Source: Candidatus Acidiferrum typicum (GTDB taxonomy: Bacteria > Acidobacteriota > Terriglobia > Acidiferrales > UBA7541). Taken from it: a DNA stretch of 64,000 nt. The notes below the pieces were generated by a model. It made no database searches. It was not told where the DNA came from and was given only the letters and a program-made list of their open reading frames with translations. Positions within the stretch are counted from its first letter, which is position 1. Each line of letters opens with the position of its first letter. Made by a program: the position numbers and the translations under genes. Location of the stretch: the NCBI GenBank assembly GCA_025463055.1, contig JAOAPV010000114.1, positions 1-64,000 on the forward strand, written 5' to 3'. Of the stretch, positions 9,410 through 18,016 are shown piece after piece.

Positions 9410-10345
9410 CTACAGCGATTCGGCAGGTTCGGCGCGGCCTATGAAATCTCTAAACCGTCTCAAGCCGCGTTCAGTATAGAAATGGCGAGCCCGATAAAAA
9501 AGTCGGGGTGGCAAGATCAATGCGGAAGCGAGAACCGCTAAATGAAAAAGGTAATACCCCGGGCTCGCACGATCGTAGGCTTGCCGGAAAGCGGCTCGTT
9601 CAATCCTAACGGTTTCCCATGACCAACCTTCGCCTAGCGCCAATCGCAAGCGTTCCGAATCCATCCGCATCGGCGCTGTCAGCACATCAATTGCTTCTTT
9701 ACACATTCCCTTCTCGCGTAGCCTTGGCGGCAACTCGCGGCAAAATGACCTCAGGCCCTCTAGCTTTTGCCGCATTCTTACCCCATCCTGCTCGTGAAAT
9801 TGGTACAGATTCGCGGAGTGCAAGCGGTAGTTCACCAAGCCCTGATCCAAAATCAGTGCTCCGGAGATCGCCGTTGCCACCACCGCCAAATAAAGATCGG
9901 CGAGCAAAGTATCCGCCACCGGCAGCGCTTGCCGAAGCACTTCCCTACGGACCGTAAGCCTGCTCGTTCCCAAAAATGAAAGCAGGTTGCTCAGTTCCAG
10001 GGCCTCACGCTCGTCTCGCAGAAAATTCTTATAGCACCTCTTTGGGATATCCGGGGATAGCGCCACTCCTTCACGTATTCGATATACACCATGTCCAACC
10101 ACACCCACTTCGCGATTGCTTTCCAGCGCACCGCTCACAGCCGTGAGCTTCGACGGAAACCACCAATCATCTCCATCCAGGAACGCCACAATCTCCGCCG
10201 TCCGGTCCGTCGAGCCGTCGTCCACCACGATTATTTCCAGGTCTGCCAACGGAAAATCCTGTTGCAAGACGCTCTCGATCGCCTTCTCGATGAAAGCCTC
10301 ATGATTGTAGGTGTCGATTAGCGCTGTTACGAATGGCTGCGACAC
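9410..10345 (-). CDS. GT2 glycosyltransferase with an in-frame internal deletion
   Basis: A 311-residue GT-A fold transferase, starting with GTG. It opens FVTALIDTYNHEAFIEKAI and has the DDGSTD nucleotide-binding motif and the DGDDWW metal-binding motif. The gap between these two motifs is only 7 residues (RTAEIVAFL). In the paralogue at 16789 the matching stretch is 33 residues longer and contains KKNGGQASAFNAGFAEARGE, a core strand and loop of the GT-A nucleotide-binding fold. The reading frame is kept. The C-terminal membrane-near region (LPPRLFYRARHFY) is present. The protein may be inactive. It belongs to the glycan cluster. Confidence 0.82.
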   Translation of the reverse strand: MSQPFVTALIDTYNHEAFIEKAIESVLQQDFPLADLEIIVVDDGSTDRTAEIVAFLDGDDWWFPSKLTAVSGALESNREVGVVGHGVYRIREGVALSPDIPKRCYKNFLRDEREALELSNLLSFLGTSRLTVRREVLRQALPVADTLLADLYLAVVATAISGALILDQGLVNYRLHSANLYQFHEQDGVRMRQKLEGLRSFCRELPPRLREKGMCKEAIDVLTAPMRMDSERLRLALGEGWSWETVRIERAAFRQAYDRASPGYYLFHLAVLASALILPPRLFYRARHFYTERGLRRFRDFIGRAEPAESL

Positions 10346-10435
10346 GACGACTCTCCGTTTGCCCTGTTGCCTGAATTTAACATCTCAATGTGACTCATAA
10401 CCTTCAGTTCACCCGCTATTCCATTCTATCCGGCC

Positions 10436-11146
10436 TCATGGAACAAAGAGAACACCCAAGCCGGAGGTCTCCATGGGCGCGCCAGTCACCGCAATAGGCA
10501 CCGTGCCCGGGCTCGAATTCTCAACAAACTCTCGATGCCTATACTTCTGCTTGACCTCGTTCCAGAATCTTTCCACTTCGCTTCGTGTTTCTTTTTCGTG
10601 TGTCACTATGTCGTGAAAAGCTATCATCCCGCCGCTACGCACCAGTGGCGCGTACATTTTGAAATCGCGCCACACTCCATCGTAGGTGTGGTCGGCATCA
10701 ATAAATAAGTAATCCAGCCGCTCACCCTCCAAGAGTCGCAATACCTGCACCTTCGTCTCCTCAGCATGCGAGTCTGCGCGGATCAGGTGCAGCTTTTGTC
10801 CGGATCTCGGAAAGCGCCGGAAAATTGGCATCTTGCGCTTCGGACATCCCCCTCCGAAGGGTCCCGAAGGCAAGTCTACGCTGATGATTTTCGCTTTTGG
10901 CGCGGAAAGAGCGCACAGCAGGAGCAATGTGCCACCGTAATTTGTTCCGATTTCCAGGCTGCGTTTCGGAGCAAGCTCCTTCAAAAGATTTCCCAAGCCC
11001 AATATTTCAGAACGCACTTGCCCCATCAGAACAGGTCGATCGCAACAATAATCAATGATCTCTTCGAGCGATTGTGGTCGAGGGCCAAAGCTCAGTTCGG
11101 TGTAACACTTTACATATCGAATGCCCTTGAGAAGAAGTTTTGCCAT
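10436..11146 (-). CDS. SAM-dependent methyltransferase (Methyltransf_24-like)
   Basis: A 236-residue class I methyltransferase. SAM-binding motif I is RSLEIGTNYGGTLLLL, followed by the acidic IISVDLPSG. The later DYLFIDADHTYDGVWRDF is typical of O-methyltransferases or cephalosporin-hydroxylase-like proteins found in polysaccharide loci. FHDIVTHE may hold catalytic residues. It sits 17 bp after a GT2 gene and before another one in the same direction, so it likely methylates a sugar of the same glycan. The acceptor is unknown. Confidence 0.8.
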   Translation of the reverse strand: MAKLLLKGIRYVKCYTELSFGPRPQSLEEIIDYCCDRPVLMGQVRSEILGLGNLLKELAPKRSLEIGTNYGGTLLLLCALSAPKAKIISVDLPSGPFGGGCPKRKMPIFRRFPRSGQKLHLIRADSHAEETKVQVLRLLEGERLDYLFIDADHTYDGVWRDFKMYAPLVRSGGMIAFHDIVTHEKETRSEVERFWNEVKQKYRHREFVENSSPGTVPIAVTGAPMETSGLGVLFVP

Positions 11147-11163
11147 CGTTTTGTTTCAATAGA

Positions 11164-12168
11164 TCAGAAGCGAACCGCGTCATCGGTCAACTTTAAGAGA
11201 AAGTCGAGATGCTTTTCCGGGGAGCTAGCCGCGTTTCCAAACAATTCTTTTCTTTCACGAAGCAACTGCGGCATAAGACCGGCTGTGGAAACCAGAGTCT
11301 TAATGCGATCCTTCGCGAATGACCATCGCAGGCGGCTCACATCTTTCGCCAAACCTGCGGTAGAGACCAACCATGTGCGGACGGCATATCGCAACGGCAG
11401 TAGTTTGGTGGCCAGCAGTAGACGGCCCCGCAGTATCCCCCGGAAATTCATGCGCATGCCCTCTTCCGAGCGCCCCGAACTGCCTATATGGTGCCAGCAA
11501 ATCGCGGTGGGTACGTAAACGGTTTTCCAACCATGGAGCCACGCGCGCCAGCAGACCTCGACGTCTTCATATCCGAGCGGCAACCGATCGTCGAAGCCAT
11601 GCAGCTTCTCAAAGAGACGCCTACGCACCAGTATGCAAGCCGCGGATCCCATATATACCTGCGTTTCGCGATTTACTTCGTTGGGATAAAAGTATAGCCC
11701 AGGCACCAATTCCGTAGAAGAATGGCTGCCAGGCCTCTTGTTCATCAGCCGCGTTGCCAGATGTGCGCGCTCGCTTCCGTCCCAATTAAATTGCATTCCA
11801 TCGGTAGCAAACATCTCTTCATTCTTTGCCAGCGGCTCAACCAAAGCCGCTACAAACCCTGGATCGAAGCGCATGTCATTGTTTATGAATAGCAGGTAAT
11901 CGCCGGCGGCTATTGCGGCGCCGCGGTTCAGAGCTGGCGCCAATCCCACATTCGTGCCCAATGGGAGCCAACGCGCTTGAAATTGCGCGGCCAATTCAGC
12001 GGACTCGTCCTTCGAGCCGTTGTCAACCACAATGATCTCGAGCGACGTAAAAGATTGCGCCCGAAGACTGGGGAGACAAATCCTGAGATGGTGCGCGCCG
12101 TTCCAGTTGACGATGATTGCGGAAACTGCCGGCTTGCCCTTCACGACCGTCTTTGCCGCAACGGGCAC
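11164..12168 (-). CDS. GT2 glycosyltransferase, rhamnosyltransferase (WbbL)-like
   Basis: A 334-residue inverting GT-A transferase with a GTG start. Motifs in order are SAIIVNWNGAHHLRICLPSL, VVDNGSKDES, the sugar-nucleotide loop GTNVGLAPALNRGA, FINNDMRF (DXD equivalent) and GYEDVEVCWR with the conserved E-D pair. This NWN/NND pattern marks the WbbL/RfbN-like branch, many of which transfer rhamnose. It differs clearly from the three other GT2 genes of the cluster. Ribosome site signal is weak. The assignment to rhamnose is an inference from the family only. Confidence 0.85.
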   Translation of the reverse strand: MPVAAKTVVKGKPAVSAIIVNWNGAHHLRICLPSLRAQSFTSLEIIVVDNGSKDESAELAAQFQARWLPLGTNVGLAPALNRGAAIAAGDYLLFINNDMRFDPGFVAALVEPLAKNEEMFATDGMQFNWDGSERAHLATRLMNKRPGSHSSTELVPGLYFYPNEVNRETQVYMGSAACILVRRRLFEKLHGFDDRLPLGYEDVEVCWRAWLHGWKTVYVPTAICWHHIGSSGRSEEGMRMNFRGILRGRLLLATKLLPLRYAVRTWLVSTAGLAKDVSRLRWSFAKDRIKTLVSTAGLMPQLLRERKELFGNAASSPEKHLDFLLKLTDDAVRF

Positions 12169-12214
12169 AAGATCTCAACAGTCCTGAACTCCACGGGCGC
12201 GAATAATTTGCTTC

Positions 12215-13279
12215 TCATTTTGCCGCGGAAAGAGGTTGCTGCGCGCGTTGGGATGCGACCATCTCTTCCAGAATTGCATCGAGGCTGCGCGTGATCTTCC
12301 ACTTCGGATAGTGCGTCTGGAATTTCCGCAAATTGGAGATGTAGCAGATGTGATCGCCCTTGCGCGCTTCTTCCACGTAGCGCCAGTCCAGCTTGCGCCC
12401 GGTGAGCTGTTCGATTCGCCCAATCGCTTCCAGCATCGACACGCTGTTCTCGCGCCCGCCGCCCAGATTGTAGACCTCGCCCGGCCGCGGATTCGCCGCG
12501 AATTCCTCGATTGCATGCACCACGTCGTGGCTGTGAATGTTGTCGCGCACCTGCTTGCCCTTATAACCAAACACGGTGTAGCGCACCCCGGTCAGCGCCA
12601 CTTTCACTAGATACGACAAAAAGCCGTGCATCTCCACTGCTGAATGCGATGGCCCTGTCAAACACCCGCCGCGAAAGATGCCCACATTCATGTTGAAATA
12701 TCGCCCGTATTCCTGGGCCACAATATCCGCCGCTGCCTTCGATGCGCCAAATAGCGAGTGCAACGTACGGTCGATTCGGCATGTTTCGTCGACGCCATCA
12801 CGATCTTCCGGCCGCGCATAATCGTAACGCGTCTCCATCTCCCTCATCGGAATCTCGTTTGGCGCATCTCCGTATACCTTATTAGTGCTGAGAAAAACAA
12901 AGACCGCTTCCGGGCAGTGTTGCCGCGTCATCTCCAGAAGATTCACGGTACCCAGCGCATTGACTTCGAAATCCAGTAGAGGAATTTCCCGCGCTTTGTC
13001 GTGAGAAGGCTGCGCCGCGCAGTGAACAATCAAATCGAAGCGTTTGCGGGCGAAGAGTTCGTCGATTGCGCCACGGTCACGAATATCCAGCGCTGCGTGC
13101 GTGAATCGCTTGCACTGGTTTTTGAGCCGTTCCAGATTCCAGAGTGTGTCTCCCGCAGCCCCAAAAAAGACGTGGCGCATATTATTGTCGATGCCAAAAA
13201 CGTCGTGGCCCTGCCGGTCAAAGTGCTCTACAGCCTCCGATCCGATCAGCCCACTGCTGCCGGTGACCAAGACTTTCAT
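12215..13279 (-). CDS. NAD-dependent sugar epimerase, CDP-paratose 2-epimerase-like
   Basis: A 354-residue short-chain dehydrogenase of the extended type. The Rossmann motif is [15 protein letters not shown] and the substrate region [19 protein letters not shown] resembles CDP-tyvelose/paratose 2-epimerases. At the usual YxxxK site the sequence is [11 protein letters not shown], so Phe replaces the catalytic Tyr. My recollection is that this substitution is found across this subfamily, so it is probably not a defect. [18 protein letters not shown] and [10 protein letters not shown] follow. It supplies a nucleotide sugar for the glycan cluster. The exact sugar is unknown. Confidence 0.82.
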   Translation of the reverse strand: MKVLVTGSSGLIGSEAVEHFDRQGHDVFGIDNNMRHVFFGAAGDTLWNLERLKNQCKRFTHAALDIRDRGAIDELFARKRFDLIVHCAAQPSHDKAREIPLLDFEVNALGTVNLLEMTRQHCPEAVFVFLSTNKVYGDAPNEIPMREMETRYDYARPEDRDGVDETCRIDRTLHSLFGASKAAADIVAQEYGRYFNMNVGIFRGGCLTGPSHSAVEMHGFLSYLVKVALTGVRYTVFGYKGKQVRDNIHSHDVVHAIEEFAANPRPGEVYNLGGGRENSVSMLEAIGRIEQLTGRKLDWRYVEEARKGDHICYISNLRKFQTHYPKWKITRSLDAILEEMVASQRAQQPLSAAK

Positions 13280-13288
13280 GTGGCAAGC

Positions 13289-14557
13289 TTACCAAAAAAT
13301 GGTCCAACCGAAATGCTGAGTGCCGCACGTCCTCCGCGGCCCGTCACCATGCCTCTTACAATCAGATCCCCGCCCCCGTGGACCTCTGAACCTCGTCCAC
13401 GCGTTCCACCGGCACCGCCGCCAGATTCGCGTCGTACGTATCCATGTCCGTCGCGGCCGGCCGAAGGCTACCGTCCGTTCCCACTGCGAACCAGCAGTAG
13501 TTTTCCCGCACGAGAAACTCGACAATATCGCGCGCTTGATAGTCATTCCGGCTCGCAGAAACTTCTGTATAAATCGCGTCTCTCCGTTTTCAAAACTTCC
13601 GTGCATCAGCTCATGATCGAGCGCACTCTTCTGCGCCATCCACCAGGCCCCGAACGGCAATCGCAGCGGAATCGGCATTTCCGGAAAAAGTCGCCGCGCG
13701 CGACTCGCCACCGTAAAATATTTTGCCCGCCTCGGCTGCCGCGCAAATCTCCGCAGCCGCTGGCTCAGCGTGGGCGCCCCCACGCTTGGCCCATTTTTCG
13801 ACCACGGATCGGATTCTTCATGCGGCTCCGCAATTTCCGCAAGTCCCGCCACCCGCACTGCCGCGAGCGACGCGAACAGCACCGTCCGCCGACGCGCGTG
13901 CTCCGCCGTCTCCCGAAAATCGTCGTGGTCCGGCAGCTCCGCCACGCGATACACCGCGGCGAATCCCGCGCGGTACAGCATCTTCACCAAACAAGCCTCG
14001 GTCGGATACAGGGCAATATCCGTCAAGCTCTGGTCCGCGGTCGACGGTTCTTCGCGCAGCACCATTCCCGGCTGGTTTCCCGGGATGCACATGCTCTCCA
14101 GCAGGAGCCCCTTGCCCGTCAGCACTCGCAATCGCCGTAACGCCAGCATGGGATTTTCCAGGTGATACAGCAGACCGAAGCACAGCGTCAGGTCGAACGC
14201 ACCAAGCTTCAATATCTCCGCGCTTTCCACGTCGCCTGTTTCAAACGCAATCGCCGGAAATCGCCTGCGCGCCTCCGCAACATTTTCCGGGCGCCCGTCG
14301 AACCCGCTCACATCGAGCCCGCACTCCTCCAAGATGCGCGAAAAAAATCCTACACCGCAACCTGCATCCAGCGCCGTTCCTAATCCCAAGGCTGGCCGCA
14401 ACTCCGTCACCACTCGCCGGATCGTTTCCCCCCGCGCCCGAATCAGCTTCACGTAATGCCTCTGATCGAACTCCGTCAACTGGATCGCAACCGTGCTCGT
14501 GCGTTGGCCCGCGCGTGCCCCTTGTCCCGCAAATACGGTTTCGTTCATGGCGCTCAT
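13289..14557 (-). CDS. SAM methyltransferase whose C-terminal FkbM domain is deleted out of frame
   Basis: The protein is 422 residues from the ATG at 14557 (GAGGTG ribosome site 6 bp before). The N-terminal methyltransferase is complete: LDAGCGVGFFSRILEECG, then ETGDVES and LCFGLLYHLENP. After ETRFIQKFLRAGMT an FkbM domain should begin with VLD-GA. Instead the sequence turns into an arginine/tryptophan-rich tail of about 95 residues with no domain character. The expected end of an FkbM domain (ARDIVEFLVRENYCWF) lies in another frame just after the junction at about 13540. So roughly 150 codons are missing and the last part is out-of-frame text. The N-terminal domain could still work. Confidence 0.75.
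   Translation of the reverse strand: MSAMNETVFAGQGARAGQRTSTVAIQLTEFDQRHYVKLIRARGETIRRVVTELRPALGLGTALDAGCGVGFFSRILEECGLDVSGFDGRPENVAEARRRFPAIAFETGDVESAEILKLGAFDLTLCFGLLYHLENPMLALRRLRVLTGKGLLLESMCIPGNQPGMVLREEPSTADQSLTDIALYPTEACLVKMLYRAGFAAVYRVAELPDHDDFRETAEHARRRTVLFASLAAVRVAGLAEIAEPHEESDPWSKNGPSVGAPTLSQRLRRFARQPRRAKYFTVASRARRLFPEMPIPLRLPFGAWWMAQKSALDHELMHGSFENGETRFIQKFLRAGMTIKRAILSSFSCGKTTAGSQWERTVAFGRPRRTWIRTTRIWRRCRWNAWTRFRGPRGRGSDCKRHGDGPRRTCGTQHFGWTIFW
13362..13545 (-). pseudogene. Remnant of an FkbM domain C-terminus
   Basis: In a frame different from the host gene this stretch reads YQARDIVEFLVRENYCWF, then AVGTDGSLRPAATD, and closes with a stop at 13362-13364. That is the normal C-terminal end of fused methyltransferase/FkbM proteins in such clusters. 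It begins exactly where the upstream domain breaks off, at the bases ACTATC around 13541-13546. It marks the distal side of an internal deletion. Confidence 0.7.
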
Positions 14558-14701
14558 AGCGAACACCTCGTATGAAGAACTCCGCGTCAAGCCGATAAAT
14601 GAGTAACCGCGAAGGCAATCCAGCGGATGGTAGTGATGTTTAATGAGGAATGCAACTGAATTGTACTTACAAGTAAAAGTACGAGATCCCGAGTCTTTCG
14701 T

Positions 14702-15724
14702 CTACTCCGAGCCTGCCGTAGTTCCCAACACGCGCTTTGCATCTCGCCGCCATCGCTCCACTGCACCGTAGCGGCCGTATCCCAAAACCAGCCCGCCGAG
14801 CGCATCCAGATATGCGGCCGCCTGATGACGCCAACTCATCCGCTCCCCGAAGTAATGCGGATATTTCAGCAGATGACGAAAAGTCTTTAGGCGCCCCGGG
14901 GCTGCCAAGCGAAACCGCTCCGCCTCCTGCGCCAGCTCCCACTGTGCGAGAAACGACCGTATCGGCTCCCGCGTCACGTCCCGGCCCGAGCGCGCCAGCC
15001 AAGCGGTCACCTCCGCGAGGAACACTTGTCGCGTCGTTATTCGCCGCTGAATGCGCTCGTTCTCCCGCGTGCCGCCGCTCCCACGAAATAGATTTTTCCC
15101 GTGCACGCGATAAATCGCCAGCGGCTCCGCCACTCCCATCACCGGCCCCAGAAAGACCACCAGCGCCGCCAAGTACCCATCCGCTTGAATCTTCAATCCT
15201 TCAGGCACCGGTAGCAGCGCCTTAATCGACTCTCGCCGGAACGCCAGGGTCGACGTCGGATAAATCCAATAGGAAATCAGATCAACCTTTCGCTCCGGCA
15301 GAAAGCCTGAAATCAGCGGAGCCTCCAGCAAGCTGATCTTTCCCGATGTCTCGTCCAACTCCTCGTAGCGGTGATAAATCATCCCGGCGTCCGGATTCTG
15401 CGCGAATGAATCCGCGATCTTCCGCAATTTCCCGGGACGCCAATAATCGTCCGCATCCAGCAGAAAGATCAGCTCGCCACGCGCCTCCGCTAGCCCGCAA
15501 TTGAACGCCGAAGCCTGGCCGCCATTTTCCTTCCAGATATATTTCACGCGACCCGCATATTTGCCCACGCGCGCCCGCGTATCGTCGGTCGACCCATCAT
15601 CGATGACCAGGATCTCCGTCTCCTCCGCCGGAAAATCCTGCGCCAACACGCTCTCAATGGCCGCATCGATGTACTGCCCGTAATTGTAGGTATCGATTAA
15701 AACGCTAACTCGCGGCGCGCTCAC
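14702..15724 (-). CDS. GT2 glycosyltransferase
   Basis: A 340-residue GT-A transferase with a GTG start. Motifs: SVLIDTYNYGQYIDAAIESV, DDGSTDDT, ENGGQASAFNCGLAEARGE and DADDYW. The intact loop between DDGSTD and the DXD motif makes it a good reference for the deleted paralogue at 9410. The C-terminus lacks an obvious membrane anchor but has a hydrophobic stretch around LDALGGLVLGYG. It belongs to a set of three related GT2 genes in this cluster (9410, 14702, 16789), which probably arose by duplication. The sugar transferred is unknown. Confidence 0.87.
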   Translation of the reverse strand: MSAPRVSVLIDTYNYGQYIDAAIESVLAQDFPAEETEILVIDDGSTDDTRARVGKYAGRVKYIWKENGGQASAFNCGLAEARGELIFLLDADDYWRPGKLRKIADSFAQNPDAGMIYHRYEELDETSGKISLLEAPLISGFLPERKVDLISYWIYPTSTLAFRRESIKALLPVPEGLKIQADGYLAALVVFLGPVMGVAEPLAIYRVHGKNLFRGSGGTRENERIQRRITTRQVFLAEVTAWLARSGRDVTREPIRSFLAQWELAQEAERFRLAAPGRLKTFRHLLKYPHYFGERMSWRHQAAAYLDALGGLVLGYGRYGAVERWRRDAKRVLGTTAGSE

Positions 15725-15744
15725 CAGGGCATTCTCGCATTATC

Positions 15745-16674
15745 CTAGGCCCTCTGCTGCGCCTTCCGCGAACGCAGCCCTGCCGCCGTCCGCACAGGGC
15801 GGGTAATCCCCAATATCCAGAACCAGGCCCGCTCCGCCACGTGATGAACCAACATCCGTCCCGCCTGCCTCCCATAACGTTTCGCCGCCGTCCAATAGCG
15901 CCCGCGGTTTAAACGCAACGCCCCCGCAACAAGCATTTCGCTCGCATCCGCGATCGTTCGCAAATGCCTCCAGCCCCCCGCCAGCCGGTAATTGCTTCCC
16001 GCTTCCTCATCGTTCCACACGCCCTGCTTGCCCCACGGGTGATATCCGTAATCATGATTCTGATGCGCCGCAATCACCGCCTCGGACGCGTCCACCACTG
16101 CGCATCCTTCACTCTGTGCTTTCCACACCAGCCAGTTGTCCCAGTGCACCCGCCCCAAAACCATCGGCGGCATGCTCCCGTGGTATAGCCCGCGCGTAAA
16201 TACGAAATAGTCGATCCACTCCGGCCCGCGCTGCCGGGCGCTAGTGGTCGCCAACTTTCGCAGCCCCGCCTGCCAATCCGCGCGCGCAAAATCAAATCCC
16301 TGCGCGATATTTACGTCCCATCGCCGGCCCACCATCAAGAATTTGTCTCGCGCCGCGGCCACTTGCTGCACCGCTCGACGAAAATCTTCCATCAACAAAA
16401 TGTCGCAATTGCAATAACACACGATTTCGTGCCGCGCGATTTCTTGCGCCCGCTCGAACACGTAATCGAGTCGCTTCGTTCCGCGCGCGCTCCGTTCCAC
16501 GTAAGCTTCGTGGCGCAGCTTCAGCTCTCCCGCCGCCTCCGCCGCTCCTGCGTCATCCCCCAATAAAATCACTTCCACGTCGGGATGCAGCAGCTTCCAG
16601 CTCTTCAGCGCATTCCGCTGGATTACGCCGTTATGTCCCAGAAAAGGTTTGGCAGTTGTAAAGAAAGTGAGCAT
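15745..16674 (-). CDS. Glycosyltransferase-like protein of unknown specificity
   Basis: A 309-residue protein starting MLTFFTTAKPFLGHNGVIQ. An upstream extension of the frame is unlikely. It has the pattern of a small GT-A fold enzyme: an N-terminal FFTTAKPF strand, LHPDVEVILLGDDAG, CYCNCDILLMEDF in the metal-binding position, then WDNWLVWKA and HQNHDYGYHPWG with conserved His and Trp residues. I recognise it only as a polysaccharide-locus glycosyltransferase-like protein. It sits between two GT2 genes in the same direction, so a role in the same glycan is likely. Confidence 0.65.
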   Translation of the reverse strand: MLTFFTTAKPFLGHNGVIQRNALKSWKLLHPDVEVILLGDDAGAAEAAGELKLRHEAYVERSARGTKRLDYVFERAQEIARHEIVCYCNCDILLMEDFRRAVQQVAAARDKFLMVGRRWDVNIAQGFDFARADWQAGLRKLATTSARQRGPEWIDYFVFTRGLYHGSMPPMVLGRVHWDNWLVWKAQSEGCAVVDASEAVIAAHQNHDYGYHPWGKQGVWNDEEAGSNYRLAGGWRHLRTIADASEMLVAGALRLNRGRYWTAAKRYGRQAGRMLVHHVAERAWFWILGITRPVRTAAGLRSRKAQQRA

Positions 16675-16788
16675 GTGTGCCTCTGCCTGCGTCCGACCCG
16701 CAAGTGCCGCATAACTTACCACAAAAGGATTATATGTATAGTAAATAATGCAGCCGCCAGAGCGACACCCGTCGCGCCTGCATTGGGC

Positions 16789-17853
16789 TTATTTTCCTGT
16801 GGAGTCCCTGCGAGAACCCGCGCTATCAGGCTCTGCTTTCACTACCCGGTCCCGGTAACGTCCCAGATTTTTCCGCGCATACCAGTCTCGTAGTTCGTAG
16901 AAACGCCGTGCGGGCAGCACCAGCGTAGCCGCTCCCACCACCAAATATTTGAACAGCCGGTAACCAGCGCTAGGATTCTTGAAGTCCACGCGAAAGCTCT
17001 GCATCTCCGTCTGGAACGCTTCCAGTCGCGTCCCGCCAAATTTGCTCAGGCGCGACCGCTTCGCATCCATCCACGTGCCCTCTAGCAGCGCAGAAACCGA
17101 CTCCTCCGGAACGCCCAGCTCAATCATCATTTTGTAAACTCGGCTGTGAACCAGTTCAACCATCTCGCCCTTGCGGCGCAGCTTCGCTGCATTCTCCGCA
17201 TGGATCGTATACAGGTTCTGCCCATGATGCCGATAGTAGAAGAGCGGTTCCGGCAGTATCAGCGCCCCCATCGCCATCGACGCAACCTGAATGGCCGTGT
17301 CCGCCATGAAAGCCATCTCCTCCGGCAGCGGCATAATCCATTCCAGCACTCTTCTCCGCACCGTCAGCGCACCCATCAGCAGAAATGGCCAAGCCCGGAG
17401 TGCCTCCAGCGTAGCTTCTCGATTCACCAGATTGATGACGCTCCGCTCCTGTGGACCGCAGGCGCGCACCTCCTCCGTGCCCTCGTGGAATTCGTAATAT
17501 CCGTGCCCTACCGCCGCCACCTCAGGATGTCTCTCCAGCGCCTCCGTCACCGCTGCCAGCTTTCCTTCCGCCCACCAATCATCGCCATCCAAAATCGCTA
17601 TGATCTCTCCCCGCGCCTCCGCAAATCCCGCATTGAACGCCGACGCTTGCCCGCCGTTCTTCTTCCGCACATGCTTCACCCGCGGCGTGAATTTCTGGAT
17701 GATCGACGCCGTCTTGTCCGTCGACCCGTCATCCACCACCACAATTTCCAGCTCCGCCGCCGACAATCCCTGCTCCAGCACGCTCACCAGCGCCTGCTCA
17801 ATGTACTTCTCGTGGTTGTACGTATCCACCAGCGCCGTAATCAGCGGTTTCAT
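16789..17853 (-). CDS. GT2 glycosyltransferase
   Basis: A 354-residue GT-A transferase, complete. Motifs: ITALVDTYNHEKYIEQALVS, DDGSTDKT, KKNGGQASAFNAGFAEARGE and DGDDWW. The C-terminus has the LPARRFYELRDWYARKNLG region, also seen in the paralogue at 9410. It is the first gene of the glycan cluster on this strand, so the promoter should lie in the roughly 150 bp upstream. That region is AT-richer (TATTCTATTTCGATAG) and also carries a tandem repeat near its far end. Confidence 0.87.
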   Translation of the reverse strand: MKPLITALVDTYNHEKYIEQALVSVLEQGLSAAELEIVVVDDGSTDKTASIIQKFTPRVKHVRKKNGGQASAFNAGFAEARGEIIAILDGDDWWAEGKLAAVTEALERHPEVAAVGHGYYEFHEGTEEVRACGPQERSVINLVNREATLEALRAWPFLLMGALTVRRRVLEWIMPLPEEMAFMADTAIQVASMAMGALILPEPLFYYRHHGQNLYTIHAENAAKLRRKGEMVELVHSRVYKMMIELGVPEESVSALLEGTWMDAKRSRLSKFGGTRLEAFQTEMQSFRVDFKNPSAGYRLFKYLVVGAATLVLPARRFYELRDWYARKNLGRYRDRVVKAEPDSAGSRRDSTGK

Positions 17854-17963
17854 ATGGCCTTTTTCATGAAGCGAAAATGCCGCCCCGTCGCAAACTGAAA
17901 TTCTATTCTATTTCGATAGACACACTCGAAGCATTTGCTATAGCTCGGATGCGAATTATCGTA

Positions 17964-18016
17964 AAGTCTTAGATGAATTGTGAAGTCTCAGATGAATTGT
18001 TAAGTCTTAGATGAAT
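17964..18016. repeat. 19-bp tandem repeat, about 2.8 copies
   Basis: Three direct copies of AAGTCTTAGATGAATTGTG with one or two differences start at 17964, 17983 and 18002. The last copy contains the stop codon and final codons of the AMMECR1 gene, so the repeat has grown at the gene's 3' end. It lies between that gene and the glycan cluster. Confidence 0.85.

Noticed and set aside
12215-13279. Epimerase inactivated by Tyr to Phe in YxxxK
   Set aside because: The SLFGASK form appears to be normal for this subfamily from memory, and the rest of the protein is intact.
13001-14140. 379-codon open frame on the plus strand over the epimerase and methyltransferase
   Set aside because: Proline/arginine-rich shadow text. 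The minus-strand genes have recognised folds.
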